DNA of 40,040 bases, from assembly GCA_027035885.1 (NCBI GenBank), contig JALVTR010000061.1:1-40040 (forward strand), written 5' to 3'. The translations under genes and the position numbers were made by a program. Source of the DNA: Desulfurellales bacterium. GTDB taxonomy: Bacteria > Campylobacterota_A > Desulfurellia > Desulfurellales > Hippeaceae. The notes beneath the pieces are model-generated. The model was not told where the DNA came from. It saw nothing but the letters and a program-made list of their open reading frames with translations, and ran no database searches. Each line of letters opens with the position of its first letter. Positions within the stretch are counted from its first letter, which is position 1. Shown in pieces: positions 26,255-34,819 of this stretch.

Positions 26255-28498
26255 TTAAAATAACGCTCCCATTGAAAATTGGAATACTGTAGATTGCTCA
26301 CCGTTCCTTGGAGAAAGATTCTTAGCTATTGAAATTCTTATCGGACCAAGTGGCGATATCCATCTTATCTCAAATCCAGAGTCATACCTTAGGTTGCCAA
26401 AATTAAAATTGTTTAACCAAACGTTACCTATATCGCAAAATAAAGCACCGTATAAGTTTAGGCTACCTATAATAGGAAATATCAACTCAGCTGACCCATA
26501 GGCTTCTCTATCACCGCCAATGTAGTTGCCTTCTTTATCTTTTGGTGATAGTTTTCCGACTTCAAATCCTCTCATGTCATTAATGCCGCCCAAAAAGAAT
26601 CTTTTGTTGATAGGGACATCTTTTCCTCCATATCCTTGAGCGGCTCCGATTTGTGCTTTTATATGACCGACAAAGTCCCAAAACAGTGGATGAAAATATT
26701 CACCAAACAGTACAGCCTTTAAATACTTTCTATTACCTCCAAGGCCAGCAAACGTTGTATTTAAGCTGGCGTTCACCCCACGTGTTGGTAGTATGTAATT
26801 GTTAAGTGTGTTATAGGTTACAAAAGGCATAAGGGCGCTCTCCAAATAGCTGCCTGCCTGTTGTTTTAAATAATAGCTCGGGTAGTTCGTATCTAAATCT
26901 ATTGTTGTGGTTGTCAGTGCGTATTGAATTCCTACTGACAGCGTTTGATCCCAGAATCTCTTTGCAATCGAAGGTACTATACCTGTCGTTTTTTCTGTGT
27001 AATCGTAGCTATCGTATTTCTCGTGGAAAATATTTACTCCGAGGGAAATGGGCCTATTTTTCCACCATGGGTTGACTAAATTTAAGTTGAAATAACTGGA
27101 TTTAGTTGTCAGGTTTGCTGAGAGTTTTGCATGTATGCCTGTGCCAAATAGATTTGTTTCGCTAAGCGACCCTTGTACCCCAAACTTTGTATATGTTCCA
27201 TAGCCTACACCAAAGGATAGCATTCCTGTTCTTTTTTCGCTCACATGAACAATCATCTTTATTTTATTTTTACCGACCCGTTTGGTCATAATCTTTACGT
27301 TTTTAAAGTAATCTAGATTTATAAGGTGTTGTTTGGATTTTTCTATTTTAGCAGTGGAGTATACATCGCCCTCTTTTAATTCAAGCTCCCTTCTTATGAC
27401 ATTATCGTGTGTTCTCACGTTACCTGTTATCTCGATTCTTGAAATATAGACTTTCGGGCCTTTATCAACATCCAGTTCTAAGGTAGCTGTGTGATTTTCT
27501 TTATCCTTATGTATAATGGGATTAATATCTGCAAATGCGTATCCTTTATCTCCGTACATATCTGTTATTTTTCTGATTCCTTGTCTGAGTTTGACCATGT
27601 TGAATGGTTTGTTTAGTTTTAAACTTAAGGTTTCAAGTAGTTCTTTTTTTGTTAATGGTTCGATGTTTTTAAAGCTTATGGATTTTAATATGTATGGTTC
27701 ACCTTCTTTTATGTGTATGTCTATGTGTATATTCCCTGTGTCTGGTTCTATACTTACCAAAGGTTCGCTTACCTTAACATCCAAGTAACCCTTGGATAGG
27801 TATTTGTCTATGATTTTTTGCCTATCATTTTCCAGATCATTTATCCTTAACTTTCCTGTATAGAACCACGGTAAAAACGTTAAAATGTATGGACCATTCT
27901 TAACATGGTTTGATAGACCGGTTTCTAAATCGGAAGTTGATATATGCTTGTTTCCGATGATGTTTATGTCCCTAATGACACCCTTTTTGCTCTCTTTTAT
28001 GTGAAATACTATATCTACCCTATTTTCTGGAACTTTCTTGAGTGTATAGCTTACGCTTGTTAAGTACCTGCTCTTTGCTGCATACATACCGATTATATTG
28101 TTTATCGTTTCTTCTATAAGCTTCTTGTTTAGAATATTGTAGGGTTTTATCTTTAGTGCCTTCTCCAATTTCTTATCGCTGATTTCACTGTTTCCTTCAA
28201 ACATTATGTATCTGACGGATGGTTTTTCCTTTACCTTGAAAATTAAAACATCACCTGCACCTGTTTCATTTACCCATGCTGATACCGTCTTGTAAAAGCC
28301 CAATCCGTAGATATTTAGTATATCTTCATCTATTGTTTTAGGGTTTAGTTTGCTTCCTACTTTAGAATTTACCACACTAAGTACAGTTTCTTTATCTGTC
28401 CTTAGGTTTCCCTCAACTTTTATGGAGATAATTTGCTGGGCAAAAGCTGGAATGGAGAAAAGAAAAAAAATAAAAATCGAAATGCTAAGTTTTTTCAC
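26255..28498 (-). CDS. bamA: Outer-membrane protein assembly factor BamA
   Basis: Omp85 protein (747 aa) that inserts beta-barrel proteins into the outer membrane. Signal peptide (1-20, ending AFA), then a chain of POTRA domains to about residue 420 (for example ISIKVEGNLRTDKETVLSVV, VYISRIEITGNVRTHDNVI), then the 16-strand barrel. The barrel carries the lid-loop RGF motif (MRGFEVGKLSPKD) and ends in phenylalanine (SMGALF), the usual outer-membrane C-terminal signal. ATG 28498 lies 14 nt inside the end of lolD. BamD is encoded in the same run (33040-33786); BamB, C and E are not seen. Confidence 0.95.
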   Translation of the reverse strand: MKKLSISIFIFFLFSIPAFAQQIISIKVEGNLRTDKETVLSVVNSKVGSKLNPKTIDEDILNIYGLGFYKTVSAWVNETGAGDVLIFKVKEKPSVRYIMFEGNSEISDKKLEKALKIKPYNILNKKLIEETINNIIGMYAAKSRYLTSVSYTLKKVPENRVDIVFHIKESKKGVIRDINIIGNKHISTSDLETGLSNHVKNGPYILTFLPWFYTGKLRINDLENDRQKIIDKYLSKGYLDVKVSEPLVSIEPDTGNIHIDIHIKEGEPYILKSISFKNIEPLTKKELLETLSLKLNKPFNMVKLRQGIRKITDMYGDKGYAFADINPIIHKDKENHTATLELDVDKGPKVYISRIEITGNVRTHDNVIRRELELKEGDVYSTAKIEKSKQHLINLDYFKNVKIMTKRVGKNKIKMIVHVSEKRTGMLSFGVGYGTYTKFGVQGSLSETNLFGTGIHAKLSANLTTKSSYFNLNLVNPWWKNRPISLGVNIFHEKYDSYDYTEKTTGIVPSIAKRFWDQTLSVGIQYALTTTTIDLDTNYPSYYLKQQAGSYLESALMPFVTYNTLNNYILPTRGVNASLNTTFAGLGGNRKYLKAVLFGEYFHPLFWDFVGHIKAQIGAAQGYGGKDVPINKRFFLGGINDMRGFEVGKLSPKDKEGNYIGGDREAYGSAELIFPIIGSLNLYGALFCDIGNVWLNNFNFGNLRYDSGFEIRWISPLGPIRISIAKNLSPRNGEQSTVFQFSMGALF

Positions 28499-29156
28499 CC
28501 AATTTTCCTCCGCTTAGATATAAAGTACGGTGGCATCTCATTGCTACATCTCCGTTATGTGTTGCTATTATGAACGTTTGGCCAGTTTGAGAGTTAATAT
28601 TTTCCATGTTGTTAACTATATCAATTGAGCTTGCTTTGTCAAGGTTGGCGGTTGGTTCGTCTGCTATTACTATGTCTGGGTTATTGATTAAAGCCCTCGC
28701 AAGAGCAACACGTTGCAGTTCCCCCCCAGAAAGGGTCATAGGAAATCTATTTTTTTTATCATGAGACAATCCCACAAGGTTCATTATGTAGTCTATTTTT
28801 TCTCTATTTGGTTTTAATCCAGTAATTATTGATGGTAGTATTATATTTTCTTCAACCGTAAGCTCTCCAATGAGTGAGTAAAATTGAAATACAAATCCTA
28901 TATGCTTATTGCGTATTTTTGCTAGCAAGCTTTCGTTTGAAAAGTCTATTGGATTACCTAAAAAAATTACATTCCCTTTATCAGGCTTATTTAGCAAGCC
29001 TAAAATATGCAAAAGTGTACTCTTACCACTTCCGGAAACGCCCATAATTGCAACTATCTCACCTTTTCTAATGTTTATATTAATGTTTTCTAATACTTCT
29101 ATGGTTTTTTGTCCGCTTGCAAATGATTTAGAGATGCCGTTGGCTTCCAAAATCAT
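28485..29156 (-). CDS. lolD: Lipoprotein-releasing ABC transporter ATPase
   Basis: ABC ATPase (223 aa) that powers release of lipoproteins from the inner membrane to LolA. Walker A GVSGSGKST (about 39-47), Q-loop GFVFQFYSL, signature LSGGELQRVALARAL, Walker B IVIADEPTANLD and switch His in IATHNGD are all present. The MacB/LolD/FtsE subfamily is set by length and by the permease gene directly upstream, with which it overlaps by ATGA. Confidence 0.9.
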   Translation of the reverse strand: MILEANGISKSFASGQKTIEVLENININIRKGEIVAIMGVSGSGKSTLLHILGLLNKPDKGNVIFLGNPIDFSNESLLAKIRNKHIGFVFQFYSLIGELTVEENIILPSIITGLKPNREKIDYIMNLVGLSHDKKNRFPMTLSGGELQRVALARALINNPDIVIADEPTANLDKASSIDIVNNMENINSQTGQTFIIATHNGDVAMRCHRTLYLSGGKLGEKT

Positions 29157-30346
29157 TTGCGTAAAACCTCGATTATGTCTAATTTAGAAGCTTTATAAGC
29201 TGGATAAAGACTCGAAAGCACAACTAAAGCAAACGATAGAACAGTAATCCCTGCAATGTAGAGAACATTTATATCTACCGGTATTGTTGTGATATAGTAA
29301 ACTGTCTTTGGAAGCTCTATAAAGTGATATTTTTTCAGAAGAAAACTCAGCAGTATCCCTAACGCATCACCTATAAGAATTCCTACAACTCCAATAATGG
29401 CGGATTGTTTTATGAAGATATTCTTGATGTTTTTCGATGTTGCTCCAAAGCTTCTTAATATTGCAACGTCTTTGGTTTTTTCCATGACTGACATCATTAA
29501 AGAGCTTGTGATATTAAAAGCAGCTACGATTACAACGAGTGTTAGTATTATAAACATTGCAATCTTCTCTAACTTTAAGGCGGTAAAGAAATTATAATTT
29601 AGCTCCATCCAATTTGATGCATAAAACCTAAAAGGAAGTAGAGGGTTTAATTTATTAGTGAAACTGTTGGCTTTAAATGGATTTTTTAGGTTTATAGCTA
29701 TTGTATTTATTAACCCTTTCATGTTGGTTTTTGACCATAAGTTTTTGAGTGGTAAATATACGAAACTTGAATCATAATCGTACATTCCGCATTTAAAAAG
29801 ACCGGTAACTGTTTCTGTAAATGATAGAGGTGCAAATCCAAAGGGAGTTGTTTTACCAAAAGGTAAGATGATTCTGACTGTATCACCAATTGTAACACCT
29901 AACATCTTTGCCAACTCATATCCTAAAACCACACCGCCATTTTTTAAGGATCCTTTTATAATGTATTTTAAGACAGGGTTGCTTCTTTTGGTTTCCAAAC
30001 CATTTATAACCACGCCACTTGAATATCCATTTGCACTAATCATACCTTGTGTTACAAGTAGCGGATATACCAATTTCACACCTCGTAGGTGTGAAATGGT
30101 ATGCAAGAGCTTTTTGTTGTAAGGGAAAACTCCGCTTGTATTTTTCACTAAGACGTGGGGGTTAACATCGATGATTTTTTCTTCAAGCTCATTATCAAAA
30201 CCGTTCATCACGCCCATTACTATAATTAAGGCAGCGACTCCTACAATAATGCCTAAAACGGACATTAAAGAAGAAAACGATATAAATTTTTCTTTGCCTT
30301 TAGAAGATTTTATGTATTTTAAGGCTAAAAATGTTTCAAAATTCAC
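29153..30346 (-). CDS. Lipoprotein-releasing permease (LolC/LolE family, LolF-like)
   Basis: 397-aa inner-membrane protein: an N-terminal FETFLALKYIKSSKGKEKFI segment, TM1 (about 24-48), a large periplasmic domain (about 50-260), and three C-terminal helices (about 265-385) including the FtsX-type segment ending SLYPAYKASKLDIIEVLRK. Only one LolC/E-like gene is present, so a homodimeric or LolF-like complex with LolD is likely, unless a second copy is elsewhere. It overlaps lon by ATGA. An 11-bp inverted repeat (30073-30097) is embedded in the periplasmic-domain coding sequence. Confidence 0.87.
   Translation of the reverse strand: MNFETFLALKYIKSSKGKEKFISFSSLMSVLGIIVGVAALIIVMGVMNGFDNELEEKIIDVNPHVLVKNTSGVFPYNKKLLHTISHLRGVKLVYPLLVTQGMISANGYSSGVVINGLETKRSNPVLKYIIKGSLKNGGVVLGYELAKMLGVTIGDTVRIILPFGKTTPFGFAPLSFTETVTGLFKCGMYDYDSSFVYLPLKNLWSKTNMKGLINTIAINLKNPFKANSFTNKLNPLLPFRFYASNWMELNYNFFTALKLEKIAMFIILTLVVIVAAFNITSSLMMSVMEKTKDVAILRSFGATSKNIKNIFIKQSAIIGVVGILIGDALGILLSFLLKKYHFIELPKTVYYITTIPVDINVLYIAGITVLSFALVVLSSLYPAYKASKLDIIEVLRK
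30073..30097. repeat. 11-bp inverted repeat inside the lol permease gene
   Basis: ATTTCACACCT and AGGTGTGAAAT are separated by 3 nt, and four further pairs (ACCA/TGGT) continue the stem beyond a single bulged base. It would form a stable hairpin in mRNA, in codons for HTISHLRGVKLVYP. Confidence 0.8.
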
Positions 30347-32703
30347 TGTATTGGTTTAGTTAATGCCTTTTGTAATACTTCGTCCATTGTTCGAACATAG
30401 TAATACTTGAGCTTTCTTGATTTTATCTGATTTTGCACTTCGTTTGCATCCTTTCTGTTATCAAATGGAATAATAATGTCGAAGATTCCAGCTCTTAGGG
30501 CAGCGAGTGTTTTCTCTTTTAATCCACCTATGGGCAAAACCCTGCCTGTTAGCGTAATCTCCCCAGTCATAGCTATATCATGTTTTACAGGAATGTCAGT
30601 TAGGCATGATATTATAGAGGTTGCGATGGTTATTCCTGCACTTGGTCCGTCTTTAGGTACTGCTCCTTCAGGAACATGTATATGCAGGTCATATTTTTCA
30701 TAAAAGTTCTCTTCCAATTTTAGCTGTTTGTACCTGCTACGTGCGAACGTAACTGCTGCCTGTGCCGATTCTTTCATCACATCGCCCAAAGAGCCTGTGA
30801 GAATCAACTTTCCTGAACCCTTTACTTTTTGGGATTCTATGAACAGAATTTCTCCGCCCACAGGTGTCCATGCAAGGCCGGTGGCTATACCTATATAGTT
30901 TTTGTCCAACTTCTCTTCAACCATAAACGATGGAACGCCAAGGTAGTTTGTAACCATGTTAGCAGTTATGTGAAACTCCTTTTGCCTTGTACCTTCTGCT
31001 ATTTTTCTTGCTATTTTTCTTAAAACCTTTGATACAGTTTTTTCTAAATTCCTAACACCTGCTTCTCTGGTATAGTTTTCAACTATCTTTCTTATTGCAT
31101 TATCTGTCCAGGTTATTTTAAACTTTTCTAACCCATGTTCTTTTATTTGCTTGGGAATTATATATTTTTTAGCAATGTGCATTTTCTCTTCGGTTGTATA
31201 CCCTGAAAGTCTGATAACCTCCATTCTATCCAAAAGAGGAGGCGGTATAGTTTCGGTTGTGTTTGCCGTTGTTATGAAGAATACTTGAGATAAGTCAAAT
31301 GGGACACCCAAATAGTGGTCTTCAAATTCGCTATTTTGCTCTGGGTCTAAAGCTTCAAGAAGTGCGCTTGCTGGGTCGCCACTAAAGTCTCTTGAGAGCT
31401 TATCTATTTCATCTAATACAAATACAGGATTTTTTACCCCCGCCTGCTTTAACCCTTGCACAATCCTTCCAGGTAGTGCTCCAACGTAGGTTCTCCTGTG
31501 TCCACGAATTTCAGCCTCATCCCTTACGCCACCTAAAGATATCCTGACTAATTTTCTATTTATGGCTCGTGCTATCGATTTAGCAAGAGATGTTTTGCCC
31601 ACACCAGGAGGGCCAATGAAGCACAAAATAGGCCCTTTCATATCTTTTTTGAGTTTTTTTACTGATAAATATTCCAGAATTCTTGTTTTTGCCTCTTTTA
31701 TATCGTAATGGTCTTCGTCTAAGATTTTTTGAACCTTTTTTATATCAATTTTTTCTTCTGATCTTTTGCTCCATGGCATTGAAGCTATCCAGTCAAGGTA
31801 AGTACGAATGACATTTGCCTCTGCTGAATCTGGATGCATCTTTGCCAATCTCGATAGTTGTTTTTCAGCCTCTTTTCGTGCAACTTCAGGCATTTTGGCT
31901 TTTTTAATCTTTTCCCTGAACTCCTCGATTTCATCCGTTGCATCGCTTTCGCCTAACTCTTTCTTTATCGCCTTTATCTGCTCACGCAGGAAATATTCCT
32001 TTTGTGTCTTTGATATCTCTTCTTTGGCTTGATTTTGTATCTTGGTTTGAAGGGCAAGGAGCTGAAGTTCTTTGTCTAAAATTTCGTTTAACCTTCTAAG
32101 CTTTACCTCTACAGAATCTATTTCTAATAGTTCTTGCGCTATCTGTGTTCTTAACTGTATATTGCTTGCTATAATGTCTGCAAACTTATCCGGTTCATCT
32201 ATGTTGTTTGCTATTATAACTATATCGTTTGGTATATTTTTGTTGTATGCAGCCAGTTGCTGCAGTTGATCTTTAACAGCTCTCATTAGGGCTTCGGTTT
32301 CCATGTCCTCGTATTCACTTATCGGCATTAGGTCTATTTTTTCTTCTACTTCCGCCTCTATATGAGGTTCAAATTGAATAAACTCCCTTACTCTTACTTT
32401 TTTCAATCCTTGGACTAGAACTTTAACTCTTCCGTCTGGCATTTTAAGCATTCTCAAAATTAGACACGCAGTGCCGACTTTGTATAAATCATCAACGTTG
32501 GGTTCGTTTACCTCGGGTTGTTTCTGGGTTAGGGTAACAATTATTCTATCTTTTGATAATGCCTCATCTATGGCCTTTATAGAAAAATCCCTTCCTACAA
32601 ATAGAGGAATTATCATATAAGGAAAAACCACCATGTCTCTTAATGGTAAAACAGGCAGTGTGTCTGGTAATTTCATAATTTCCTGAGTATCGTTTTCAGT
32701 CAT
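30343..32703 (-). CDS. lon: ATP-dependent protease Lon
   Basis: LonA-type protease (786 aa) degrading misfolded and regulatory proteins in the cytosol. N-terminal substrate domain (LPVLPLRDMVVFPYM), coiled coil around 190-290, AAA+ module with GPPGVGKTSLAKS, VFVLDEIDK and the sensor segment FITTANT, then the protease domain with catalytic Ser688 in KDGPSAG and Lys731 in GGLKEKT. Length and the 43-residue Ser-Lys spacing match E. coli Lon. It lies 4 nt after the Hsp20-like gene and overlaps the lol permease gene by ATGA. Confidence 0.96.
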   Translation of the reverse strand: MTENDTQEIMKLPDTLPVLPLRDMVVFPYMIIPLFVGRDFSIKAIDEALSKDRIIVTLTQKQPEVNEPNVDDLYKVGTACLILRMLKMPDGRVKVLVQGLKKVRVREFIQFEPHIEAEVEEKIDLMPISEYEDMETEALMRAVKDQLQQLAAYNKNIPNDIVIIANNIDEPDKFADIIASNIQLRTQIAQELLEIDSVEVKLRRLNEILDKELQLLALQTKIQNQAKEEISKTQKEYFLREQIKAIKKELGESDATDEIEEFREKIKKAKMPEVARKEAEKQLSRLAKMHPDSAEANVIRTYLDWIASMPWSKRSEEKIDIKKVQKILDEDHYDIKEAKTRILEYLSVKKLKKDMKGPILCFIGPPGVGKTSLAKSIARAINRKLVRISLGGVRDEAEIRGHRRTYVGALPGRIVQGLKQAGVKNPVFVLDEIDKLSRDFSGDPASALLEALDPEQNSEFEDHYLGVPFDLSQVFFITTANTTETIPPPLLDRMEVIRLSGYTTEEKMHIAKKYIIPKQIKEHGLEKFKITWTDNAIRKIVENYTREAGVRNLEKTVSKVLRKIARKIAEGTRQKEFHITANMVTNYLGVPSFMVEEKLDKNYIGIATGLAWTPVGGEILFIESQKVKGSGKLILTGSLGDVMKESAQAAVTFARSRYKQLKLEENFYEKYDLHIHVPEGAVPKDGPSAGITIATSIISCLTDIPVKHDIAMTGEITLTGRVLPIGGLKEKTLAALRAGIFDIIIPFDNRKDANEVQNQIKSRKLKYYYVRTMDEVLQKALTKPIQ

Positions 32704-32707
32704 ATCT

Positions 32708-33043
32708 TCACCCCTTTATAAGTGTTATCTTTAATAGTCCATTTTTGTATTCTATGTCTTTTACCCTCTTTATTTTGCAAGGTAATTCCATTTCTTTTTT
32801 AAATTTGCCAAAAACCCTTTCTGCACGTAAATAGACAGCTTCTTTTGAGCTTTTACTTCTCTTTGTTCCCGATATTTTTATTTTTGATTCGTTTATAATA
32901 TCAATGCCCAAGTGATTAAGGTCAAGGTTTATAATTTCCATTTCTATGAGTACACAATCTCCTTGTTCGCTAACGTCGCATAACGGTTCAAATGTATAAT
33001 CATGATTTAGTAGAAATATTAAGATTTCATTTACTGTGCTCAT
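32708..33043 (-). CDS. Small Hsp20/alpha-crystallin-like protein
   Basis: 111 aa. Residues 30-110 give a beta-rich pattern resembling the alpha-crystallin domain (LIEMEIINLDLNHLGIDI, RAERVFGKFKKEMELP, IEYKNGLLKITLIKG). FxRxxxLP-like and GxLxI-like elements are in the expected order, but the domain is short and lacks a clear C-terminal IxI motif. Small heat-shock proteins keep unfolded proteins soluble, and the gene directly before lon suggests a shared stress role. It overlaps bamD by ATGA. The family call is moderately supported. Confidence 0.6.
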   Translation of the reverse strand: MSTVNEILIFLLNHDYTFEPLCDVSEQGDCVLIEMEIINLDLNHLGIDIINESKIKISGTKRSKSSKEAVYLRAERVFGKFKKEMELPCKIKRVKDIEYKNGLLKITLIKG

Positions 33044-33786
33044 TTAACGATTTCTTTTATCTCTTTTGTATATTTACTGTTGGGATGCTTTTCTTTCAAC
33101 TCTCTAAAAAATTCCAATGCTTCTTTTTTCTTGCCTAAAGCCCAATAAACCTTACCCATTAAAAATAACATCTCGTCATTAAAGTTTACATTTTTGAAAT
33201 GTTTATACATATACTCAAGCCTATTTTCTGCGGCTTTGAAATCGTCTAAATTTGCATAGAATTTGGCTACAAACAGTTCATGCCTGTAAAGTTCTTCCAC
33301 ACTTTGTGTTAAAAAGTAATAAATCTTGTCTTTGTATGGATTGTTTGGATATTCTTTCAACAGTTCCAGAAAAGCTTTTATAGCTTCTCTGTCAGGTGTA
33401 GCATCAAGCTTGTATCCGTTTCTTGATTTATACCAACTCAAAGCTATCTTGTACTTTGCATATATTACATTTTTGCTTTTTGGATAGAGTTTTATAAATC
33501 TTTTGTAGTAGTCTCTTGCTAATATATAATCACCTTTTGCAAAGTACACATCGCCGAGAATAAGCGTAGCCCTTTTTGCATAGATACTTCCTGGATGCTG
33601 GGCATTTATCATTGTTAAGGCATGTTCTGCCTTATTGTAATCGTGATAAATATAATCTTGTATGCCTTCGTTATACCATTCGAAAGCTGGTTTTTCCACT
33701 TCATGGGGTATAATTTTTTTATGGGAGGCGCATCCGGATAATAAAAAAGCAAATACGATTCCACCTATCCACACTAATTTTTTCAT
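33040..33786 (-). CDS. bamD: BamD-like outer-membrane assembly lipoprotein
   Basis: 248-aa lipoprotein: signal peptide MKKLVWIGGIVFAFLLSGC with lipobox LSGC, then TPR-type helical repeats (YNEGIQDYIYHDYNKAEHAL, GDYILARDYYKRFIKLYP, AAENRLEYMYKHFKN, KKEALEFFRELKEKHPN). BamD is the essential lipoprotein partner of BamA, which is encoded further down the run. ATG 33786 is preferred because it gives a clean signal peptide; a TTG at 33822 would add 12 residues in front. Assignment to BamD over other OM TPR lipoproteins (YbgF, Wzi-type) rests on length, lipobox and context. Confidence 0.8.
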   Translation of the reverse strand: MKKLVWIGGIVFAFLLSGCASHKKIIPHEVEKPAFEWYNEGIQDYIYHDYNKAEHALTMINAQHPGSIYAKRATLILGDVYFAKGDYILARDYYKRFIKLYPKSKNVIYAKYKIALSWYKSRNGYKLDATPDREAIKAFLELLKEYPNNPYKDKIYYFLTQSVEELYRHELFVAKFYANLDDFKAAENRLEYMYKHFKNVNFNDEMLFLMGKVYWALGKKKEALEFFRELKEKHPNSKYTKEIKEIVK

Positions 33787-33787
33787 T

Positions 33788-33850
33788 CTAAAACCCCATA
33801 TCTTGAAGATAAAATTGCTCAAGGTAAAATAACTGTTCTAACTTCTTCAT
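33788..33850 (-). CDS. Possible 20-aa leader peptide before bamD
   Basis: A short frame (MKKLEQLFYLEQFYLQDMGF) starts 6 nt after a GAGGG ribosome-site-like sequence and stops 1 nt before the bamD ATG. A second overlapping frame of 25 codons (33819-33896) covers the same gap. Position suggests translational coupling to bamD. Too short for homology judgement. Confidence 0.3.
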   Translation of the reverse strand: MKKLEQLFYLEQFYLQDMGF

Positions 33851-33909
33851 TTGAAACCCTCATGAATTTGCTAAATATTTTTTTATTATTTTTCATAATC
33901 TCTAACCGT

Positions 33910-34200
33910 TTATTTAAAAACCTCTTTAAATCTAATTCCTTTAACAACTTCTTCACCAATAATTTCATTTACTCTATTTACTATCTCTCTTTCCATAAAA
34001 GATAACTCTTGGCTGAACGCAGGATTCGGTGTTCCTATCCATACAATACCGTTTTTAAAGCTTAAAATCTTTAGATGCCCTGACAGATCTCCAAAAACGT
34101 GTTTTAAAACTTCAAACACACACTGACTTACCGTTAACTTTTCGTAAATACCACTCTTTACAAGATCGTTGAATATAATTTGACCTACACTTTTTACCAT
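33910..34200 (-). CDS. DUF721 / DciA-like protein
   Basis: 96-aa protein with the DUF721 pattern: an N-terminal helix, a FKNGIVWIGTPNPAFSQELSFM strand-helix corresponding to the family's L.V.v.s..WaqeL motif, and a final helix-strand (IVNRVNEIIGEEVVKGIRF). DciA proteins load or assist the replicative helicase DnaB in most bacteria without DnaC. The only credible start is the ATG at 34200, whose A is the last base of the encoded CCA end of tRNA-Arg. Processing of the tRNA would therefore remove the start codon and leader. Confidence 0.65.
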   Translation of the reverse strand: MVKSVGQIIFNDLVKSGIYEKLTVSQCVFEVLKHVFGDLSGHLKILSFKNGIVWIGTPNPAFSQELSFMEREIVNRVNEIIGEEVVKGIRFKEVFK

Positions 34201-34277
34201 GGCGTACCCGGGGGGATTTGAACCCCCAACCTTAAGATCCGGAGTCTTATGCTCTATCCAGCTTGAGCTACGGGCAC
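34200..34277 (-). tRNA. tRNA-Arg (anticodon CCG)
   Basis: Full cloverleaf on the minus strand. Acceptor stem GTGCCCG pairs with CGGGTAC (one G-U), D-arm GCTC/GAGC, anticodon stem TAAGA/TCTTA around loop CTCCGGA giving anticodon CCG, and T-arm GGGGG/CCCCC with loop TTCAAAT. Discriminator G is at 34203 and the encoded CCA at 34202-34200. It reads CGG arginine codons. It is embedded between two reading frames with no room for its own promoter, so it is likely cut from the operon transcript. Confidence 0.95.
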
Positions 34278-34526
34278 TTCATTCTTTACCATTACCACCC
34301 AGTCTTTCTCGTTTTTCTTTAAAACATTGTCTACGGTGGCTTTTTTTGCAAATGCCGCTTGGGCAACAACAGATATATCTTCATATTTGTTTACGTAGAC
34401 GAGCACGTAGTTGCCCTCATTTACAGACTCCAGACTATCTTGAATCTTTTCTGTTATTACATCACCTGGCTTTCCCCTTAAATCTAACTCTTTATCGATG
34501 TTGAAGGTATCGCTTCTTCCATCCAT
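34254..34526 (-). CDS. TusA/SirA-like protein lacking the catalytic cysteine
   Basis: 90 aa. FNIDKELDLRGKPGDVITEKIQDSL matches the first strand and helix of the TusA family, whose LDLRGxxCPxP motif carries the sulfur-accepting Cys. Here the Cys-Pro is replaced by Gly-Asp, so a persulfide relay is not expected. A second beta-alpha-beta unit (NYVLVYVNKYEDISVVAQAAF) and final strand DWVVMVKNE fit the fold. The last seven codons and stop (VPVAQAG, TAG) are read from the first 24 bases of tRNA-Arg, so RNase P processing would truncate its message. A GGGGG run 7 nt before ATG may serve as ribosome site. Confidence 0.6.
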   Translation of the reverse strand: MDGRSDTFNIDKELDLRGKPGDVITEKIQDSLESVNEGNYVLVYVNKYEDISVVAQAAFAKKATVDNVLKKNEKDWVVMVKNEVPVAQAG

Positions 34527-34541
34527 TTTATACCCCCAAAT

Positions 34542-34751
34542 TTAATTTGTCTTGTTTCTTCTGTACTTCCTGTTAAACTTTTCTACCCTTCCAGTCTCGT
34601 CAACGATTTTTTGTTTTCCCGTAAAATAAGGATGGCATTTTGAACACACCTGAACGGTTAGATTCGGAACGGTTGAGCGTGTAACTATCTCATTACCACA
34701 AGCACATTTTATTGTTGTGATTTCGTATTTCGGATGAATATTTTTTTTCAT
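34542..34751 (-). CDS. rpmE: Ribosomal protein L31
   Basis: 69 aa, zinc-binding (C+) form: [19 protein letters not shown], then [16 protein letters not shown], giving the four-Cys CxC...CxxC set. Found at the large-subunit interface with the small subunit. AAGGGGAG precedes the ATG. The 68-nt gap upstream (34752-34819) shows no convincing promoter. Four-Cys L31 proteins serve as zinc stores, and repression under zinc limitation is known for C- paralogues, not for this form. Confidence 0.96.
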   Translation of the reverse strand: MKKNIHPKYEITTIKCACGNEIVTRSTVPNLTVQVCSKCHPYFTGKQKIVDETGRVEKFNRKYRRNKTN

Positions 34752-34819
34752 CTGACTACTCCCCTTTTCTAAATTTTCTCACGCCAGCAAGGTTAGCATA
34801 ATTCTGCTTTTCAATCAAA

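Noticed and set aside
34199-34504. Plus-strand frame starting at the tRNA (MAYPGGFEPPTLRSG...)
   Set aside because: This is the familiar spurious translation of a tRNA gene read in reverse; it overlaps the real tRNA-Arg and the TusA-like gene.
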